A DNA stretch of 23,616 nucleotides. Source: an uncultured Saprospirales bacterium. GTDB taxonomy: Bacteria > Bacteroidota > Bacteroidia > Chitinophagales > JADIYW01. The notes beneath the pieces are model-generated. The model was not told the origin of the DNA. It saw only the letters and a list, made by a program, of their open reading frames with translations, and did no database searches. The position numbers and the translations under genes were made by a program. How positions within the stretch are numbered: the first letter of the stretch is position 1; each line of letters opens with the position of its first letter. Shown here piece by piece: positions 14,940 to 23,376 of the stretch. Where the stretch lies: positions 1-23,616 of the forward strand of contig CALLKF010000054.1 in the NCBI GenBank assembly GCA_938008535.1, given 5' to 3'.

Positions 14940-16322
14940 TTATTTTTCTTCGTTCTTCAGACTTTCGTTTACAATATAAAAAACAGAAGGATTTGTTTCT
15001 GCTTCGATATATATCTGATACGAAAAAAGTCCTTTAGAGATTTTTATCAAAAATAAATTAACGGCAAGCATCATTCTCGAAATAAAATGATCGCCAATAG
15101 CTTTTGGATATGGAGCAGGAATTCCTTTAACGCGCAAAACCGTTAAACGCGCATCGGTAATTAATTGTTTAAACGTAGAAAATGTAAACAAGCGCGTATG
15201 TGTTTTATCTAAAATACCACTTTTACCGTAATTAAAATAACCAAGCATCAGCATCATTCTTACAGGAAAAAATGAAATGTTAGCTGTGGTAAAAATGATT
15301 TTCTGTTTTTTATAACTAAACTGCTCAGAAAGCTTTGCCATAAATGCTTCCGGATTTACCAAGTGTTCGACGATATCCAAAAACAAAATGCAATCATATT
15401 CTTTTATAGAAATAGAAAAGTCGCTGTCTAAATTGGTAACGATGTGATTATCTAATTTATACCTTTCAGGAATGTCAAACTGATCAACGGTGACAACACT
15501 ACAATTTTTATTTTTTAATTCATGACCAACACCAAACGGACCAGCGCCAATATCAATTACTTTAGCATTTGCAGGCACTGCATCGATTGCGTATGTGTGC
15601 GAACTTGCATAACCAAGCTTTAAACTATATTGCTGGTTGTCTTCAATAATATCAAATTTATTTTGATAAAAAATACCAAGCGAATGTAAGTAAGCACCAA
15701 AAAATACATTAAGCGTTTGCCATTTTGATGCATTCGGAATTTTTATTTTGATATCACTTTTTATTTCAACAAACTTAAAATCAGACAACACCATTTGAAT
15801 GGCAATTTCATTCACAAACGACGCAGAATCGGAATTATATAAATAAGGAATTTTAGCTAAATAATGTGTGTTGTAAATACAGATCTTTGGAAACAAATTC
15901 AATTGTTTTTTAAACACTTTTTTCTGCACATAATTAATGATTCCAAACTGCGAAGCTACGCTGTCACCGCCAGTTAAATAAGCTGTTTCAGCGTTTAAAG
16001 GTGCTAATAATCCATTTACATTATTTTTAAAATAGTTGTATTGAATCAGATTGGCAACTACTACAAAATCGTAGTTTTTTGCTTTGCTGTATTCAAAAAT
16101 AATTTTGTGTGTTTTACCAGATTCGAAATTATCTTCTAATAAAATAGTCGAAATATTTTTCTGAGAAATTTGCGTTGTTGTATGTGCATCTAACCATTTA
16201 TTATTTACAATTAATTTGGTGTCGATTTGAAATTTTTCGTGTTTTAATTCAACAATTTCTTGCATAGCAACTGCCATTTCAGCAGCATTCGAAAGTTGTA
16301 TTGCAATTAAAATTTTTTGCAT
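14940..16322 (-). CDS. SAM-dependent methyltransferase with an unusual, glycosyltransferase-like N-terminal half
   Basis: The protein has 460 residues. Residues about 255-440 are a class I methyltransferase: VIDIGAGPFGVGHEL (motif I), VVTVDQFDIP (acidic loop after strand 2), DCILFLDIVEHLVNPEAF (motif IV, with the VEHL typical of UbiG/Methyltransf_23-type enzymes) and KIIFTTANISFF. Residues 1-240 show no obvious domain. The segment ending at about 215 (SASFVNEIAIQMVLSDFKFVEI) is laid out like the FDNEML...FDVAEI end of the adjacent GT2 enzyme, suggesting a degenerate GT-A domain. The gene starts 6 nt after the GT2 stop, so the two probably act together on a lipid- or polysaccharide-linked sugar. 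Confidence 0.75.
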   Translation of the reverse strand: MQKILIAIQLSNAAEMAVAMQEIVELKHEKFQIDTKLIVNNKWLDAHTTTQISQKNISTILLEDNFESGKTHKIIFEYSKAKNYDFVVVANLIQYNYFKNNVNGLLAPLNAETAYLTGGDSVASQFGIINYVQKKVFKKQLNLFPKICIYNTHYLAKIPYLYNSDSASFVNEIAIQMVLSDFKFVEIKSDIKIKIPNASKWQTLNVFFGAYLHSLGIFYQNKFDIIEDNQQYSLKLGYASSHTYAIDAVPANAKVIDIGAGPFGVGHELKNKNCSVVTVDQFDIPERYKLDNHIVTNLDSDFSISIKEYDCILFLDIVEHLVNPEAFMAKLSEQFSYKKQKIIFTTANISFFPVRMMLMLGYFNYGKSGILDKTHTRLFTFSTFKQLITDARLTVLRVKGIPAPYPKAIGDHFISRMMLAVNLFLIKISKGLFSYQIYIEAETNPSVFYIVNESLKNEEK

Positions 16323-16328
16323 GATAAA

Positions 16329-17078
16329 CTACTTTCTTGGTTCGTACATTTTTAATTTCACCAAACCAATGCGTTGTAAAAAGTGCATAAAACTCACGCG
16401 CAGCACTTCTAAACCATATTTTGAACTGCGTTTAAAATTAATGGAAGATGCTTCCGGAAAATATAAAGTCGGACATGTAATTTCGGCCACATCAAAATCG
16501 GCATACACCACTTGCGATAACATTTCATTATCAAAAACAAAATCATCAGAATTGATCTCATAATTAATGGTCGTCAACACTTTTTTGGAGAACGCACGAT
16601 AACCGGTATGATATTCAGAAAGCTTTTGATCGATCAGAATATTTTCAATCAACGTCAGCATACGATTAAAAATGTATTTGTATTTCGGCATACCACCTTT
16701 CAGCGCACCTTTGCCTAAAATGCGCGAACCTAATACTACATGATAAACATCGTTTGCAATCAGGTAGGCCATTGAATGAATCAACTTTGGCGTGTACTGA
16801 TAATCAGGATGCAACATGATAACGATATCAGCGCCGATTTCCAGCGCTTTGTTGTAGCAAGATTTTTGGTTGCCGCCATAACCTTTGTTTTGTTCGTGCT
16901 TGATGATATGACGAATGCCAATCGCTTTTGCCACTTCAACAGTATTGTCTTTACTGCAATCATCTACCAAAATCACATCATCTACAATATCGAACGGAAT
17001 TTCGTTATACGTTTTTTGTAAGGTCAACTCAGCATTGTACGCAGGCAAAACAATTACTAACTTCTTGTCTTTGATCAT
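16329..17078 (-). CDS. GT2 glycosyltransferase, polyprenyl-phosphate (dolichyl-phosphate mannose synthase-like)
   Basis: The protein has 249 residues and is a cytosolic-face GT-A enzyme that moves a sugar from a nucleotide donor to a lipid phosphate. It opens KLVIVLPAYNAELTLQKTYN and continues with DDVILVDDCSKDNTVEVAK (nucleotide-binding Asp), NKGYGGNQKSCY (acceptor-side loop), IVIMLHPDYQYTP (metal site, H-P-D form), GSRILGKGALKGGMP and GYRAFSKKVL, all standard for DPM1-like GT2 proteins. It lacks the C-terminal membrane helices of longer homologues. It lies 72 nt downstream of the dienelactone-hydrolase-like gene and precedes the methyltransferase by 6 nt. With the GT39-like protein upstream it may supply polyprenyl-linked sugar donors. 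Confidence 0.85.
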   Translation of the reverse strand: MIKDKKLVIVLPAYNAELTLQKTYNEIPFDIVDDVILVDDCSKDNTVEVAKAIGIRHIIKHEQNKGYGGNQKSCYNKALEIGADIVIMLHPDYQYTPKLIHSMAYLIANDVYHVVLGSRILGKGALKGGMPKYKYIFNRMLTLIENILIDQKLSEYHTGYRAFSKKVLTTINYEINSDDFVFDNEMLSQVVYADFDVAEITCPTLYFPEASSINFKRSSKYGLEVLRVSFMHFLQRIGLVKLKMYEPRK

Positions 17079-17150
17079 CTATCGGAAATATTCCATAAAA
17101 ATAGAAAAAAGACAGGCATTTTCAGGAATTATTTTAAAAGGCAAAAAATT

Positions 17151-17837
17151 TTAAGACAACTGCGTTTCAAAAAAAGACATCATAGTATTAAATGCTTTTT
17201 GACCTTGATCGTTATTGAAAAATAAATGCGGAATTCCATGTGGCAACGTGTACCAATGTGATTCTAAATTTCCATGTAATTCTTCTTCCAGTTTTTTTAC
17301 ACGCCAAACCGGACACATCGGATCAACATATGAAAAATGACCTTGTACTTTTTTATCAATTAATGAAGAACAGCTTTTTGGAATTCCACTGCCTTTTAAA
17401 CCAAAGGAATGATGAAAAACTACAGGCGCTTTTACTTCAGGTCGAATGGCAGCATGCAGCACAAAACCACCGGTTAAGCATTGTCCAACCACACCAATGT
17501 TTTCTGAATCAACAGTTTCAAATTCTTTGAATTGATCTAAGATTTCAAAAAATTCTGCTAAAGGCGCATTGCCGGTTGGTTCATTATTTCTAACTAATTC
17601 ATTCATTAAAAATTGCACACAATATTTACGTAAACTCGAGCCGCCACTATATAAATCAGGAATCAATACATTGTAATTGCCTTCTTCGCTTAATATTTTT
17701 GCGCATTTATGTGTGGTCTTTTGAATACCTGTTAAATCTGGTAAAAATATAATTCCAGGTCTTTTTTCACCAGAAGCTGCTTCATAAAAATAGCCGTCAA
17801 TCGCGCGGTTCAACAAAGGCATTTGTACTTTTTCCAT
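17151..17837 (-). CDS. Dienelactone hydrolase-family alpha/beta hydrolase
   Basis: The protein has 228 residues. The nucleophile elbow is GQCLTGG with Cys120, the acid is Asp172 in YVDPMCP, and the base is His200 or His204 in PHGIPHLFF. This gives the Cys-Asp-His triad of the dienelactone hydrolase family rather than the Ser triad of esterases. PGIIFLPDLTGIQKTTHKCA near residue 27 and YNVLIPDLY near 55 form the usual start of the fold. The substrate is unknown. The gene starts 2 nt after the stop codon of the GT39-like gene, so it belongs to the long minus-strand operon. Confidence 0.85.
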   Translation of the reverse strand: MEKVQMPLLNRAIDGYFYEAASGEKRPGIIFLPDLTGIQKTTHKCAKILSEEGNYNVLIPDLYSGGSSLRKYCVQFLMNELVRNNEPTGNAPLAEFFEILDQFKEFETVDSENIGVVGQCLTGGFVLHAAIRPEVKAPVVFHHSFGLKGSGIPKSCSSLIDKKVQGHFSYVDPMCPVWRVKKLEEELHGNLESHWYTLPHGIPHLFFNNDQGQKAFNTMMSFFETQLS

Positions 17838-17839
17838 AC

Positions 17840-19228
17840 TTAGGTATTTGATTTCTTTGCAGAAAAATAATTAATTAATGCTGATATTCCTAATCCTGAA
17901 ATTGGCGCATACATCATAGTGATGGGCAATTTGTAACGCACAACCGGCAAAATTCCGTAGATCAATAAAAAATAAAACATACAGCCAATGAATAACAAGG
18001 CGATGATTTTTCGTTGTTGAAAGCAGCATAAAATACCGATCATATAAAATATATAACATGTGCTTAAAAACAACAAAATAAAAACACCTAACAAAATTTC
18101 GGTGATAGTTTTAGTAGCAAAAAACAGCTTGGCTTGCTGCCATAAACCTAATGTATAGCGTTGGTTATAGTTCCATTTGTTTTGGTTTTTTACATGCAGT
18201 TTTTCCAGGAAATTTTGCGTACCCATGTTAATCATCATGCGCGCCATGCCTAGCGAAGTTGCTTTGGCAAATGCCAGTTTATGTTCGCTTAAATATGCAC
18301 TTGCAAATTTGCTGTAATAATCTTCATTTTCAAAGGTTGAGTATTTCCACATTTCTTGTGTTGAATCAGGAATATGCGTTGCGTTTGGATATTGCTGTTG
18401 TAAAATACGTAGATTCTGATTGCCAATGGAGTCGAAATTTTGTTTGGTTAAAGTGGCTTCTGTTAATGGAACACTATTAAAAAACAACGACAAGCCGGAA
18501 ATCGAAGACATACTGAAATGATTGAATTTACTATAGTTTCGGTACATCCAAGGTAATGTAAAAATGATGGAAAAGAATAAGATGAAAACGGATTTTATGA
18601 CTTTATCTTTCCAGGTAAATTTGCACCAGATCAATAAAAAAATAACCAACGCAAACGGTAAATATTGCAATACAGGTTTGATGATAATGTTGATTCCAAT
18701 CATGCAACCAACCAGAATAAAATACGATGTTTTTTTGTTTTCTAATCCTACAATGAAAAAGTAAATAGTCAGTAAAAACAATGTTGAAAATAAAATATCA
18801 GGATATAAAAAATGACAAATTAAAATTTGATGCGGATCGATGGCGATGATGGTTGCAGCAAACAAACCGGCTGTTTCATTGAATGCTTTTGTTGTGATTT
18901 TATAAATTAAGAAAACGCTACACACGTTTAAAATAATTTGAATCAATATAACGATCCAAGGCTTAAAACCGACAATAAAATAAATGATGGATAAAAAAAA
19001 CGGATAACCTGGTGTACGCATTTCATTATTAGCAAATGAAAATTGCTGTAGGATGGTTTTGGCCAAATATTGATATAAAACCGCATCGCCAGCAATTACT
19101 TGTGTTTTTTCAATTTCTGCAATCCACGGCTGATGCACCAAAAAGAAAAGGATGCGCAATAAAAATGCAAGCAGAACGATGTGTGCAATTCGGATCTTGG
19201 AAAACATGAACGAATTTACGAATTCCAC
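17840..19228 (-). CDS. GT39/GT83-like membrane glycosyltransferase (ArnT/PMT-type)
   Basis: The protein has 462 residues and about eleven hydrophobic segments. The first large extracytoplasmic loop has the key acidic residue in IAGDAVLYQYLAKTIL, and continues with ANNEMRTPGYPFFLSI, where RTPGYPFFL is the hallmark of the PMT/GT39 family. DPHQILICHFLYPD and YPNATHIPDSTQEMW follow in the next loops. These enzymes use polyprenyl-phosphate sugars, as the GT2 enzyme encoded about 2 kb downstream could supply. The gene begins 8 nt after the stop of the precorrin-2 dehydrogenase gene, so it is co-transcribed with sulfur genes despite having no evident link to them. Confidence 0.8.
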   Translation of the reverse strand: MEFVNSFMFSKIRIAHIVLLAFLLRILFFLVHQPWIAEIEKTQVIAGDAVLYQYLAKTILQQFSFANNEMRTPGYPFFLSIIYFIVGFKPWIVILIQIILNVCSVFLIYKITTKAFNETAGLFAATIIAIDPHQILICHFLYPDILFSTLFLLTIYFFIVGLENKKTSYFILVGCMIGINIIIKPVLQYLPFALVIFLLIWCKFTWKDKVIKSVFILFFSIIFTLPWMYRNYSKFNHFSMSSISGLSLFFNSVPLTEATLTKQNFDSIGNQNLRILQQQYPNATHIPDSTQEMWKYSTFENEDYYSKFASAYLSEHKLAFAKATSLGMARMMINMGTQNFLEKLHVKNQNKWNYNQRYTLGLWQQAKLFFATKTITEILLGVFILLFLSTCYIFYMIGILCCFQQRKIIALLFIGCMFYFLLIYGILPVVRYKLPITMMYAPISGLGISALINYFSAKKSNT

Positions 19229-19236
19229 TTAATGAT

Positions 19237-19812
19237 TTATGATTTTTTGTTGAATGATTTAGTGATTTCATTCAGTGCGTTTACCTTTTCTTCAAAATTT
19301 CCTTTTAATGTTTTTCTGTAGTGATTCAGATTTAAAATAAGATCGTTGATATTTTCAGGTAAAATTTCTTCAAAAAACTCGCGTAATCTTTTAGACAAGG
19401 TTGGTGATTTTCCGTTGGTAGAAATCGCAATTTTTAAATCACCTTTAGTAACAATAGAACCTAAATAAAAATCACATAATTTAGGTGTGTCTGCCACGTT
19501 TATCAAAATGTTTTTTTCTTTTGCTGCGCGATAAATACTTTCGTTTAAAGCTCTGTCAGCCGTTGCAGCAATCACCAATTGTTTGTTTTCAAGATCAGAT
19601 TTTTCAAAAGATTTTTTCAAAAGATAAATAGATTTATGACTTACGACTTGTGATTTTATTTCATCAGAAATCTCTTTTGCAACCACCGTAATATTTGCGT
19701 TTGGTGAATTTTTTAAAATAAAAGATAATTTTTCTGTGCCAACAAATCCACCACCAACAATTAGAATATTGAAGTTTTCAGTTTTGAGAAATATTGGATA
19801 AAGCGTATTCAA
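19237..19812 (-). CDS. Precorrin-2 dehydrogenase / siroheme synthase N-terminal-type enzyme
   Basis: The protein has 191 residues, matching the stand-alone Met8/SirC family that oxidises precorrin-2 with NAD and, in some members, inserts iron to form siroheme. NILIVGGGFVGTEKLSFIL is the NAD-binding Rossmann glycine loop. VVAATADRALNESI-like IAATADRALNESIYRAAKEKNILINVAD is the family core, followed by FYLGSIVTKGDLKIAISTNGKSPTLSKRLRE, the conserved second half. It follows cobA by 20 nt. Together with cobA it provides siroheme for the sulfite reductase encoded upstream in the same operon. Confidence 0.9.
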   Translation of the reverse strand: MNTLYPIFLKTENFNILIVGGGFVGTEKLSFILKNSPNANITVVAKEISDEIKSQVVSHKSIYLLKKSFEKSDLENKQLVIAATADRALNESIYRAAKEKNILINVADTPKLCDFYLGSIVTKGDLKIAISTNGKSPTLSKRLREFFEEILPENINDLILNLNHYRKTLKGNFEEKVNALNEITKSFNKKS

Positions 19813-19832
19813 TTTGGTAATTTGATGATTAG

Positions 19833-20555
19833 CTAATTTGATAATGAATTTTCATCTATGACATCACCAATAATAATAATTGCTGGTGATGTGATGTTTT
19901 CCTGAGTTACTTTTTCTTGGATGTTTAGTAAATTTCCGCTTACGATTTTTTCGTTTGCTAATGTTCCATTTTGAATGATTGCTACTGGATAATTATCAGT
20001 TTTATGTTTTTTAAAAACTTCCACAATTTCACCAAGTTTACCAATACCCATAAGTATCACTACTGTTGCTGTTGATTGCGCTGCCAATTCAATGTCTTCT
20101 GATAACTTTCCGCAAGAAGTGGTGCCGGTTGTTATCCAAACACTTTCGGTAATGCCACGTTTAGTTAAAGGAATTTTTTGTGCGGTTGCTAAAGCTGTTG
20201 CGCTCGAAATGCCAGGAATTACTGATGTTTCGATGCCATGTTGTTCTGCATATTCAATTTCTTCTTGTCCGCGACCAAAGATAAACGGATCACCACCTTT
20301 TAAGCGTACAACACAACCATATTTATTAGCATGTTCTACAATCTGCTCATTAATTTCATCTTGTTTCATGTAGTGTGTGCCTGCACGTTTGCCACAAAAT
20401 AACTTGATAGCATTTGGTGCGTGTTGCAATAATTCTTCGCTTACCAAGGCGTCATACATGACTACATCAGCTTGTTGTAAAGCTTTGATTCCTTTCAAAG
20501 AAATCAATTCCGGATCACCTGGTCCAGCACCAACAAGTATGAGTTTTTTTATCAC
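19833..20555 (-). CDS. cobA: Uroporphyrinogen-III C-methyltransferase
   Basis: The protein has 240 residues. It methylates uroporphyrinogen III at C2 and C7 with SAM to give precorrin-2, the branch point to siroheme and cobalamin. Motifs include KLILVGAGPGDPELISLKG, LQQADVVMYDALVSEELL, VVRLKGGDPFIFGRGQEE, VIPGISSATALA and TTGTTSCGKL, all typical of SUMT. The start codon is GTG at 20555, and it overlaps the stop of the PIN toxin gene in a GTGA, so translation of cobA is probably coupled to that of the toxin. The next gene, precorrin-2 dehydrogenase, completes siroheme synthesis. Confidence 0.95.
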   Translation of the reverse strand: MIKKLILVGAGPGDPELISLKGIKALQQADVVMYDALVSEELLQHAPNAIKLFCGKRAGTHYMKQDEINEQIVEHANKYGCVVRLKGGDPFIFGRGQEEIEYAEQHGIETSVIPGISSATALATAQKIPLTKRGITESVWITTGTTSCGKLSEDIELAAQSTATVVILMGIGKLGEIVEVFKKHKTDNYPVAIIQNGTLANEKIVSGNLLNIQEKVTQENITSPAIIIIGDVIDENSLSN

Positions 20556-20971
20556 TGATTATTTTGATTGTCAAGTAAATTTTTAAACTCTGTTGTGTTT
20601 ATTAAATTTACTTTAGGAAAAGAAATTTGTTTCAGAATATTGAAATCTTTATCATGTGTAACAATATAATTTGCATTGCTTGCAATTGCACAATCTACAA
20701 ATTTATTATCGTCTGTATCTTGTAATAAATTAAATTTATAGTATGTAGAAATAAACTCTATATTGTTTAAATTTTCCAAAACACCTAAAGCACTTTCACT
20801 GGCTAATTTTCCCATGTGTTGTTCAATAATTTCAGCATATTCTGCTAAAATATCTGTTGTTACACAGAGAATATATTTTTCTTCTAAAAGATTTTGAAAA
20901 ACCCAATGTAGTTTCGATTTTTTTGAAATTGAAACTAATAAAACATTTGTATCTAAAACTATTTTATGCAA
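20552..20971 (-). CDS. PIN-domain toxin (COG1569-type ribonuclease)
   Basis: The protein has 139 residues and is a putative metal-dependent RNase of a type II toxin-antitoxin system. The acidic active-site residues are in place: Asp7 in KIVLDTNVLL, Glu44 in ILAEYAEII, Asp88 and Asp93 in DTDDNKFVDCA, and Asp107 in VTHDKDF. The start is TTG at 20971, 3 nt after the antitoxin stop; no ATG occurs in frame before the active-site region. It overlaps cobA at its end by 4 nt (GTGA). Placement inside a siroheme/sulfite operon is unusual; a weak start codon may keep toxin synthesis low. Confidence 0.85.
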   Translation of the reverse strand: MHKIVLDTNVLLVSISKKSKLHWVFQNLLEEKYILCVTTDILAEYAEIIEQHMGKLASESALGVLENLNNIEFISTYYKFNLLQDTDDNKFVDCAIASNANYIVTHDKDFNILKQISFPKVNLINTTEFKNLLDNQNNQ

Positions 20972-20974
20972 AGC

Positions 20975-21202
20975 TTATATGGATTTTTTTCGAAGCTTTG
21001 TATTTAATAATTCGTCTACTTTATTGTCGTTCCAATTATCTTGCTCATAAATCTTATCTGCTTCTGATATTAATCGTTTTGCAAAAAAGTTTGCCAATGT
21101 ATTTTTAAATTCTACTAATTCATTAGAATTTAATTGATGAGAAAATGATTTCAATATTTCTAACTGAACATTAGTTAAAGGTGTTTTTAAAGTATTTTGC
21201 AT
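20975..21202 (-). CDS. Antitoxin partner of the PIN toxin
   Basis: The protein has 75 residues. The helical N-terminus LTNVQLEILKSFSHQLNSNE is followed by LVEFKNTLANFFAKRLISEADKIYEQDNWNDNKVDELLN, and the tail ends in TKLRKKSI. This pattern (Q-x-E-L-L/I near the start, then L-x-E-x-K-x-x-L-A-x-F-F-A, then a W and L/M near the end) is one I know from small partners of PIN toxins in Bacteroidota. The end of the protein would bind and block the toxin. It lies 42 nt after the sulfite reductase gene and 3 nt before the toxin gene. The short gap contains a weak -7-like TAACTTTA, so it may have its own promoter. Confidence 0.65.
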   Translation of the reverse strand: MQNTLKTPLTNVQLEILKSFSHQLNSNELVEFKNTLANFFAKRLISEADKIYEQDNWNDNKVDELLNTKLRKKSI

Positions 21203-21244
21203 AATTCAGTTGATTAATAATTAAAGTTAAAGAAAAATTTTCAT

Positions 21245-23368
21245 TTACGCTTTATAGCTACTTTCCACAACCACCTTGTCTTTATTTAAAGAAGATTCTC
21301 TATGTGCAATAACATCTTTTAAAAAGTAAGTGAATTGTTTTACATAGTTTTCTGCAAATTCTTTTTCCGGTTCGTGTTGGTTGATTTGTAAAACCAAATT
21401 TTCAAAGCCATCTTCTATTTTAAATTCACCAGTTTGTACTAAATGCAGATCGAAATCTTTTAAGATTTTTATTTGTGTATTGCATTCTACATCTTTACTT
21501 AGCAATAATGCTTTTGCACCAATAACAAAACCTGTGTATGTGTAGTAAATTGCTTCCGGAAATTTATTTTTTGACAAATTTTCTTTAGCATCCATTAATT
21601 TATTTTCTGCATCTTTTATAATACCACCAACCATATCATACATCACACCAGCGCATTCGCCAACGCCAATTTCTGGTATAAAATTTTCTAAACCATCGTA
21701 ATCAATAAAATCATCATCAACATAAAGGTCAGCATTTGCTAATGGTTTCAAGATGGTATAAAAATAATTTTTGCCTTGTCGTCTGTAATAATCATTGAAG
21801 TATTCACCTTCTGTGCTCTTGGTTTCAAAATCATTTAGAATAATGCGCAACATTTGAGGTGTTCGTTTGGTTGGAATTTTTACAATTTTATCGCCAACAC
21901 TTCCTACACCATTTACATCAACGCCACCACCTAAAACTACTTGCATGGCTGGTGCTACGAGTTCACCAACTTTTATTGAACTTCCATGCAAACCAATATT
22001 TGCAGCCATGTGTTGTCCGCACGAATTCATACAACCACTTATTTTTATTTTTATTTCTGAATCAAAAATTAAATGATAAAATTCATCCAAGATTACATCT
22101 TCTAAAATTTTTCCAAGCGTCATACTGTTTGTAACACCAAGGTTACAAGTATCTGTTCCAGGACAAGTAGTAACATCTGCAATGCTATCAAAACCTGGTG
22201 TTGCGAAGTTCATTTTGTTTAATTCCTGGTAGAAATATGGCAAAGATTCTGCACGTACAAACTTCAATAATAAACCTTGATTCATCGTGATACGCATATC
22301 TTCTGATGCATAGTTTTGCACCATTTCTGCAATCTTTCTTGCTTCATCAGGTTTCACATCGCCTTTTGTAACTTTCAACGCCACGGAAAAATATCCTTTT
22401 TGTTTTTGCTCAGAAACATTCGTTTTTAACCAATCTTCATAACGTTGTTTATCTTCAATTTCTATTTGTGGTGCAATATTATTATGTGTTGGTGTGCCTA
22501 CTTCAACTTTTGTTGTATCAATCTTGAAATGCTTTACTTTATTGGCTTTTCGCTCTGTTTCCACCAATTCCATAAATTTTTCTAACCCAATTTCTTTAAT
22601 CAAATATTTCATGCGCGCTTTATGTCTGCGTACGCGTTCGCCATATCTATCGAAGACACGCAAAGCAGCTTCCATAAAAGGAATGATTTGGTCTTCATGC
22701 AAAAACTCATACGCTGTTTGCGCCAAAATTGCTTGCGCACCAAGGCCTCCACCAATGACTACTTTGAAACCACGCTCACCATTTTCTATTCTTGGAATAA
22801 AACCAAAATCATGTAAAAAAGTATACGCAGAATCTTTATCAGAAGAAGAGAAAGCTGGTTTAATTTTTCGACCCATATCCTGACAAATCGGATTGCGTAA
22901 AAAGAACTCGAACGCAGCTTGTGCGTACGGTGATACATCGAATAATTCATCTGCATCGATGCCTGCTTTTGAAGATGCTGTGATGTTGCGAACTGTGTTT
23001 CCACATGCTTCGCGACCAGTTGCGCCAACGTCTTCCAAACCTGCCCAAATTGCTGGCGCGTCAGTTACTTTGACGTAGTGTAATTGTATGTTTTGTCGTG
23101 TAGTTAAATGCAAGTTGGAGCTTGCATATTGTTCTGATAATTCAGCAACGCGTACCAATTGTTTTGGTGTAATTTTTCCAAAAGGAAATTTGGTGCGAAA
23201 CATTTGCACACCGAGTTGGCGTTGTCCATAAACACCACGCGTTAAACGAAATGCTTTGAATTTATCTTCTGGAATTTCACCGTTTTGAAATCCATTAATT
23301 TTTTGTTGTAGCTCAAAAATATCTTTTGCTGCTTCTGGTGAAATGTTTTTGGTAATGGTTACACTCAT
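21245..23368 (-). CDS. Siroheme-[4Fe-4S] sulfite (or nitrite) reductase with C-terminal HEPN-like domain
   Basis: The protein has 707 residues. It reduces sulfite to sulfide (or nitrite to ammonia) with six electrons, probably from ferredoxin because no flavin domain is present. It has two ferredoxin-like half-domains and siroheme sites (TKFPFGKITPKQLVRVAEL, NLHLTTRQNIQLHYV). The [4Fe-4S] ligands are Cys402 and Cys408 (CPGTDTC), Cys446 and Cys450 (CMNSC), with spacings close to E. coli CysI. Residues about 568-693 add a helical domain (GIIKDAENKLMDAKENLSKNKFPEAIYYTYTG) of HEPN type, so it is longer than the usual 500-570. The R-x4-6-H nuclease motif is not evident. A cysteine-type leader upstream and cobA and siroheme genes downstream favour sulfite as substrate. 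Confidence 0.9.
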   Translation of the reverse strand: MSVTITKNISPEAAKDIFELQQKINGFQNGEIPEDKFKAFRLTRGVYGQRQLGVQMFRTKFPFGKITPKQLVRVAELSEQYASSNLHLTTRQNIQLHYVKVTDAPAIWAGLEDVGATGREACGNTVRNITASSKAGIDADELFDVSPYAQAAFEFFLRNPICQDMGRKIKPAFSSSDKDSAYTFLHDFGFIPRIENGERGFKVVIGGGLGAQAILAQTAYEFLHEDQIIPFMEAALRVFDRYGERVRRHKARMKYLIKEIGLEKFMELVETERKANKVKHFKIDTTKVEVGTPTHNNIAPQIEIEDKQRYEDWLKTNVSEQKQKGYFSVALKVTKGDVKPDEARKIAEMVQNYASEDMRITMNQGLLLKFVRAESLPYFYQELNKMNFATPGFDSIADVTTCPGTDTCNLGVTNSMTLGKILEDVILDEFYHLIFDSEIKIKISGCMNSCGQHMAANIGLHGSSIKVGELVAPAMQVVLGGGVDVNGVGSVGDKIVKIPTKRTPQMLRIILNDFETKSTEGEYFNDYYRRQGKNYFYTILKPLANADLYVDDDFIDYDGLENFIPEIGVGECAGVMYDMVGGIIKDAENKLMDAKENLSKNKFPEAIYYTYTGFVIGAKALLLSKDVECNTQIKILKDFDLHLVQTGEFKIEDGFENLVLQINQHEPEKEFAENYVKQFTYFLKDVIAHRESSLNKDKVVVESSYKA

Positions 23369-23376
23369 AATTCAGA

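Noticed and set aside
22494..22883. Plus-strand ORF of 129 residues opposite the sulfite reductase
   Set aside because: Antisense shadow of a well-supported coding region.
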